A stretch of 35,534 nt of DNA. Origin: an uncultured Ruminococcus sp. GTDB taxonomy: Bacteria > Bacillota > Clostridia > Oscillospirales > Ruminococcaceae. This document shows positions 33,601 to 35,534 of the stretch, one piece after another. The notes beneath the pieces were generated by a model. The model was not told the DNA's origin. It ran no database searches and saw only the letters and a program-made list of their open reading frames with translations. The DNA lies in NCBI GenBank assembly GCA_946413815.1, contig CAMKMD010000044.1, positions 1 through 35,534 on the forward strand, in the 5' to 3' direction. Both the position numbers and the translations under genes were made by a program. How positions within the stretch are numbered: the stretch's first letter is position 1; each line of letters starts with the position of its first letter.

Positions 33601-35534
33601 GGCAGGAGGAGCTGAAGCAAAGGAACTTTCCGGTGCAAAGCTCACAGTTACCGCAAAGGACGGACAGGATCTCACAAACGTAGTACTCGTAAGAGACGGC
33701 GTTGAGCTGAAGAAGGTAACAACTCTTCCCACAAGCAATGATGAGTATGTAGTAAGTGCAACAGGCATCACATACTTCTCAGGCGACAGTGAGACAGAGA
33801 TCAGATACCTGCCCGCAGGCAATTACACACTCACAGAGGATACAGCACCTCTTGGCTATACCAAGGATACATCCATCGACTTCGCAATCGAGCTGACAGA
33901 AGACGGTACAGATTATACCGTAACAGCAGTAAACAGCGAGGATATGGTTGACGGAGTGCTGACACTCACAGACGAACTCACAACAACACCTATCAGTAAG
34001 GTGATCGCAGCCAACAGCAAGGAGCTTCCGGGAGCAACCCTCCAGATAATCTCAGCTGACAGCACAGTAGACCTTACAAAGGTAAAGGACATCATAAGCA
34101 TCACAGGCGGCGGAACTGGTCTTAAGGTAACTGCAATAAGCAGCGAGAATGACGAGTACGACGGCAAGACAATGGTAGAATTCGTATCAGGAGAGACAGC
34201 ATCCGAGATCATCGGACTTCCTGCAGGCAAGTACATCCTCAGAGAGCTCACAGCACCGGAGGGCTACGAGAAGGCAGAGAAGATAGCATTCACCCTGAAC
34301 GAAGACGGAACAATAACCTCAGAGGCGTACGATGAAGAGGCAAAGGCTATAGTAATGGAAGATGACTCAGTAATTGAGATCAGCAAGACAGCTATAGGCG
34401 GCGAGGCAGAGCTTCCCGGAGCCGAGCTTACCCTCACACTTGTAAAGCCCGCAGAGGAAGGCACAGACCTGAGCCAGACAAATGACGCAGATCTGAGCGA
34501 AGACAACAAGTCCATCAAGTGGACATCGGGAGAGACCGCCAAGAAGATCACAAACCTGCCCGACGGTGATTATACACTGAAGGAAACAGGAAGCGAGTTC
34601 GAGGTGGATGGAGTTACATACACAGTAACAGACAGCGTACTCGAGTTCACAGTAGAGAACGGACTTGTAAAGACAGCACCCACAAAGGTCGAGGACGAGA
34701 ACGGATCGATGGAGATCGTTGACAGCAACAAGATCACAGTCAGCGACGGAGAGAGAGTAGTCGAGGAGACAACAACAGAAACAACCTCTGCTACAACAAC
34801 AGGCGGCCCGACAACCGAGACCACAACAGAGACTACAACTGCAACAACAACTACCACAGAGAAGACAACTTCTACTGAGGCAGAGACAACAACAGTCTCT
34901 ACAACAACTACAACAACCACAACCACAACAACCACAGTTACTGAGAAGCCTACCACAAAGGCAACTACAGTGACTACAAAGCCTACAACATCCGTTACTT
35001 CAACAACTACTGAGACAACAACAGTTACCACAACAACTACTGTACCCGTAGTGATCAGCAAGAATAAGATCACAAACGGTAAGAGTGAGAACCTTGATGG
35101 TGCTGTACTCGTAGTTAAGTACACAGGTACCGATGACATCGACCTTAGCAAGGTAGAGATCGAAGGCCTGACAAAGTCAACAGAGGATAAGCCTACAGCA
35201 GATACCTACGTAGTTGACGAAGACGCAAAGACAGTAACGTTCATCTCAGGCACAGAGGATTCCAGCCTCAGCGGACTGCCGGCAGGCGAGTACGAGCTGA
35301 TCGAGGACACAGCACCTCTGGGTTATGCAAAGACCACAAAGATCCCGTTCGAGGTAAGCGAGGACGGCACAGTAAAGGTCAATGATGAAGTACTTGAGAA
35401 GCTCGACCTCACAGACAAGGTGATCGAAGCAACCATAAGCAAGGTTGAGATCGCAGGCGAGGGAACAGCAGAGCTTCCCGGCGCAAAGCTGACGATCACA
35501 AATCTGGACGGCACATCACTGGAGGACGTAAAGG
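24605..35534 (+). CDS. Giant secreted adhesin with SpaA-like modules (3' end beyond window)
   Basis: An open frame of 3,643 codons without a stop, truncated by the window end. It begins with TTG at 24605 behind AGGAG (24591-24595); there is no ATG with a comparable site. Signal peptide about 1-37 (KRLLSVILACFVMIAYLPF). Residues about 40-1140 form a head of Ig-like/adhesin domains, including DUF11-like isopeptide segments (SLEVTKKANGNLIKDGDDLYQEFTISV..). From 1144 onward there are at least 19 SpaA-type prealbumin modules of 115-150 residues, each with an ISK(K) strand, eLpGA, W.SG, YtL.Et.aP.GY and an F.i...G strand; the Lys and Glu positions fit intramolecular isopeptide bonds. A Thr-rich linker covers about 3389-3479. 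Expected to be a cell-wall-anchored fibre or stalk; a sortase motif, if present, lies outside the window. Confidence 0.92.
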   Translation, partial: MNSTKSFSKRLLSVILACFVMIAYLPFDGFRYMTAGAEGTVTSATITKDGSTSPLSTFTANYVSANINPGDSVAKGQKIEVDFEWNTGEYVNNPNDPFELKFNPGLTNARPDPGYSDSVTVREGGVRVIKADYSFSGNDVDIAVTPLSSKDRQFSGGASLTLIADFDEAQYNNGDEIEITLFGDVKIPVKVRKDTPPQPPGPTDPPPQTDSLEVTKKANGNLIKDGDDLYQEFTISVENINKDLPGVSVVDVLPEGLGVFAADQGTISVTKTAFKSNNKYDLSPGNVETSEITASLSGNTIQLDTIDATKNGNPISYTFRLKLDKDRAEDPAYANDTASKTNTADLQAGGQSVRTNPYNNTAQANVSVNTAPPTIGKNGQVSGDKINWTINVDLQSQAGKDISNFSVLDKPGNGVTADDIIAAVEGSVKEGDNVRIPLSAFTDNGGGRYTLTYSTPVPAEAAASPFPMNVSNNAVFYDGETPGGEGPGSTSVPGGANPADSFKKEVVGVDGGNLVWKISFDIPDSENAAYIPSSIVVHDRIVKSLQTSSGYLTFKDHSYVDGSAKAKIGEEEIDISGMVRPYTEYNSNFKAGCEISLDSAFIAKYKGKTVEITCETSLSADEMESYANGGQIEFMYPNGQKIEDTDEAIYTPALNADKRPGSNTVRDVPNNGKHTLFWVIKAEIKQEMTAGDKIKIVDTLPEGYTYFKNSAHAGTAEDGETHANNIDTVYYSYEWNRLWDPYYGKKNTFYDVDATMAGRELTMEVTLTDEMIEDIKNRGNYLFFGYGIEMTDEEAAEFAFAGENKTFVNSANIYYNDVKESHVTSEQQVNKSESLVNKEKVIREEDGESYAEFTIRINNNRQKLSNDGELYLDDWLGGNFDFPKEDGEFVAEITINDGSGPKTYNVKNPSSGEEIDYADIVDENGEKLEGAGIYRLGPGKKLCLKLKDETAYTIKYKVLIEHVRRNSGIVEQEIAARFSNVAVLKNSAGNSTSDSIILSSNEYEHRSYVDVGGKDDYIIFNFMKEWDDKGAGKSSRPDRITLDIERKDQNGVTDIITREIVLNEDAYESDGKWIFCIKDLPGRIRDESGRVVTEYTYTVTERSTGQYNISYSGSPLENVKIPPRDRDLKCNATIKNERKVSETIKVAKKDITGEKEIKDATIQLFSSDENMNWKPVLNMNSGISSVKDDDGNIIGVQWVSDGTEREIKALADGNYILKETGGTIKVGSTEYSVVTSELNFTITDGKVVDSSVASDALKAGYDSESATGYYTYKADTNLITVCDAEASQAQVKISKKTVTGSSELEGAEIQLICDGYDWSDILAADETLTAVDDNGKTIGVQWTSGTAEKEFTLKSGNYKLKETGAPDGYGYSEDIEFSVVDENTVTVNGEAVDGNTVIMRDDVSKVVINKTDVSGQKEVSGAVLTVKGGKLTAEQWQAIAAENTDVELTDDGMGITWKSGDAPVTISGLLNGDYTLTETADGPITDAEGNKYDVIESTINFTVDSASRDNVQVTSEVSNDFEAEATEGYAVFKDGVITICDAVKTAPTTGDVTITKKDITGQNEIAGAVIRLTDDKISDWTDIIAANADNTAIKPYYDEAGENIIGLTWTSTGTPVTVKGLPNGQYTLFESGTLVEDNGIVYKVTNSSMTFVISEGQLLVPAQDTLKEVLVDDPYYPDGYYYYDSVNKVITVCNAEVISEVNISKIAVTDGMAENLAGAVLTVKYTGEDDISLSKVKIDGMSALAEGKPSEGVYVVDRQNNTVSFISGSADTVIKGLPAGDYQLVEDTAPLGYTKDTAVDFTIAKDGTVTAADGTKKLELTDKVIEAVISKVKIVDGKSAELEGAELTLTLVEPKETGATLANVVVTLGEDAAAGERTATSITFTSGKKDTVLSKLPAGNYTLTEVQEPEGYSKAETVYFTIGEDGTISSYTNTYGEPVTTETDEKVSTKITMLDNKQGEVAVSKLDMANGSKQVKGAKLTVYYANDDISDDAAIEGRTKAEELTEENKYTAFIVDGHNLTFYSDDTAAIISGLEVGEYNLIEDAAPEGYLPATSMVTFTISADGTVTGTTSISDKAITATISKKSAAEAGGAEAKELPGARLTVTANEGQDLSNVYLTRGTDELTKRETVPGEGEYAVSSDSITFLSGDAETVIAGLPAGKYTLTEDTAPLGYTLDTAINFTVTVNEDGTDYTITAENSEDIADGVLTLTDELTKTPISKVAAANSKELPGATLRIIAMDSKTDLTAIDTISITGGGKELTNGKLGTDDKYASKSYVQFVSGDTMTVVNGLPEGDYILREFRAPANYEMAEEIAFTVNPDGTITSEAYNAASGAVVMADESVVEISKKAVGGEEELPGAELTLTLVKAVVDGTDLSQTGDADISDDKMSVTWTSGDTAKKITNLPDGEYTLEETGGEFESGGATYNVTKSVLSFTVENGLIKSGNDASDENGSMTIDNVKTITVSDAEKTEHKTVTISKKAVGGEEELSGAKLRLTLTTPGEGVKDLSQTEDADLSDDKMSIEWTSGETAKKINDLPDGTYTLEETGENFTVNGTTYSVISSTLTFEVKNGEITTKAQKVTDEATGGSYNIKDKSNIIVSDAEAPTGGPVTISKTAVTDGKSVNLPGAVITVKYTGTDDIDLSKVEIAGLTKATEGEASADTYVVDDTNNTVTFVSGSSDTVITGLPAGKYELIEDTAPLGYTKDTSVKFDLAKDGTITSDGEEKEKLDLTDKLIEVTISKVEIAGTGTAELPGAKLTITNTDGTSLEGVKVALGEGSDKTKLEQSGNSISFISGKTDTVLSALPAGNYTLEEVQTPDEEYNKAETISFTIGVDGSITNVSNEYAKTDTAENDETAGGKITMLDTRKGEMVISKKDIAGKQVKGAELSLTIKSGTISDEVTVSGRTKADKITDENKYDVYVVDGDTLTFITGDDNVTVGNLTDGQYTLKEVAAPEGYLVTKTTVDFTIDKGKVTDGPSTAELTDEAVTATISKKAAAEAGGAEAKELSGAKLTVTAKDGQDLTNVVLVRDGVELKKVTTLPTSNDEYVVSATGITYFSGDSETEIRYLPAGNYTLTEDTAPLGYTKDTSIDFAIELTEDGTDYTVTAVNSEDMVDGVLTLTDELTTTPISKVIAANSKELPGATLQIISADSTVDLTKVKDIISITGGGTGLKVTAISSENDEYDGKTMVEFVSGETASEIIGLPAGKYILRELTAPEGYEKAEKIAFTLNEDGTITSEAYDEEAKAIVMEDDSVIEISKTAIGGEAELPGAELTLTLVKPAEEGTDLSQTNDADLSEDNKSIKWTSGETAKKITNLPDGDYTLKETGSEFEVDGVTYTVTDSVLEFTVENGLVKTAPTKVEDENGSMEIVDSNKITVSDGERVVEETTTETTSATTTGGPTTETTTETTTATTTTTEKTTSTEAETTTVSTTTTTTTTTTTTVTEKPTTKATTVTTKPTTSVTSTTTETTTVTTTTTVPVVISKNKITNGKSENLDGAVLVVKYTGTDDIDLSKVEIEGLTKSTEDKPTADTYVVDEDAKTVTFISGTEDSSLSGLPAGEYELIEDTAPLGYAKTTKIPFEVSEDGTVKVNDEVLEKLDLTDKVIEATISKVEIAGEGTAELPGAKLTITNLDGTSLEDVK
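29711..32440 (+). repeat. SpaA super-repeat, copy 1 (modules A-B-C-D-E-F-F')
   Basis: Module starts, taken at the ISK-type strand: A 29711, B 30089, C 30491, D 30848, E 31259, F 31640, F' 32036. Each module matches the same-letter module of copy 2 better than its neighbours. D has the unusual AAEAGGAEAKEL insert; A has AVTDG and GAVLTVKYTG; E has AANSKELPGATL. F' is a tandem duplicate of F (both start ISKKAVGGEEEL) and is missing from copy 2. Confidence 0.85.
32441..35053 (+). repeat. SpaA super-repeat, copy 2 (modules A-B-C-D-E-F + Thr linker)
   Basis: Module starts: A 32441, B 32822, C 33221, D 33578, E 33992, F 34379. Offsets from copy 1 are 2730, 2733, 2730, 2730, 2733 and 2739 bp, so the order and length are almost perfectly conserved. 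F' is replaced by a Thr-rich linker (34769-35041). Confidence 0.85.
34769..35041 (+). repeat. Thr-rich low-complexity linker coding region
   Basis: 273 bp encoding about 91 residues, mostly Thr with Glu, Lys, Val, Ser and Pro, for example runs of ten or more Thr around 34893-34938. Codons alternate ACA, ACT and ACC, so it is a protein-level repeat rather than a simple DNA triplet array. Probable O-glycosylated spacer. Confidence 0.85.
35054..35534 (+). repeat. SpaA super-repeat, copy 3 (start only)
   Basis: Module A starts at 35054 and B at 35435, both 2613 bp after their copy 2 equivalents. The B modules of copies 2 and 3 are nearly identical at protein level (TISKVEIAG.GTAELPGAKLTITN). The rest lies beyond the window. 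Confidence 0.8.

Noticed and set aside
34769..35041. CRISPR-like or simple satellite repeat
   Set aside because: Repeat units are irregular Thr codons in a continuous reading frame with no spacer/direct-repeat structure.
34570..35151. Long valine-rich minus-strand ORF and the many other minus-strand ORFs opposite the adhesin gene
   Set aside because: They mirror Thr-rich and SpaA-repeat codons (ACA/ACT read backwards as Val/Cys/Ser-rich), lack ribosome binding sites, and recur with the repeat period; antisense shadows.

Overview
The window looks like chromosomal DNA of a fibre-degrading Ruminococcus (R. albus / R. flavefaciens type, Firmicutes). Two large secreted enzymes end in Ruminococcus-style type I dockerins, strong A/G-rich ribosome binding sites precede nearly every gene, promoters fit the housekeeping -35/-10 pattern, and a lysine-tailed HU is present. 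No rRNA, tRNA, CRISPR, transposase or phage gene was seen.

Layout. 1-1805: a small membrane protein and a DUF1963/YwqG-like protein. 1837-4667: a secreted SGNH (CE12-like) esterase fused to a DUF4874/DUF4832-like GH-type module and a dockerin. 4674-5981 (minus): a short-chain dehydrogenase and an FMN-binding split-barrel protein. 6105-8931: an apparently autoregulated YtrA-type GntR repressor with an ABC ATPase and two membrane proteins. 8959-9390 (minus): a small uncharacterised protein. 9646-11851: a NUDIX hydrolase with an unrecognised 458-aa partner. 11859-12427 (minus): a membrane protein. 12522-16369: a TetR repressor with a MacB/BceAB-like ABC exporter. 16387-17490: a small membrane protein and HU. 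17555-19049: a divergent pair, a PH-domain-like membrane protein and a lipoprotein. 19062-20880: a metallo-beta-lactamase-fold protein and a LytTR regulator / DUF3021 membrane protein pair. 20892-23964: a dockerin-bearing GH9 protein. 24206-35534: a long structured leader and the 5' 10.9 kb of a giant surface protein built from SpaA-like modules, cut by the window end.

Main observation. Four promoters carry 11-bp direct repeats with an exact 21-bp period, always ending 9 bp before the -35 box. Three (dockerin esterase, PH-domain gene, GH9) use TGCAACTTACC-like repeats; the fourth (first gene of the window) uses a variant, NNCAAGTGACA. This is the geometry of LytTR-type response regulator sites, and a LytTR gene co-expressed with a DUF3021 membrane protein lies at 19939-20834, just upstream of the GH9 array. 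I infer a local regulon in which a membrane-gated LytTR controls plant-cell-wall enzymes and envelope proteins.

Other points of interest. The GH9 protein appears to have Gly at the position of the catalytic acid Glu. The giant adhesin has a nested repeat: an ordered block of six different SpaA modules is duplicated as a 2.6-2.7 kb unit, with a Thr-rich linker inserted before the third copy. Its upstream region has a perfect consensus promoter, a CRP/FNR-like palindrome and a 20-bp terminator-like hairpin about 180 nt before the TTG start, which suggests an attenuated leader or an independent small RNA.
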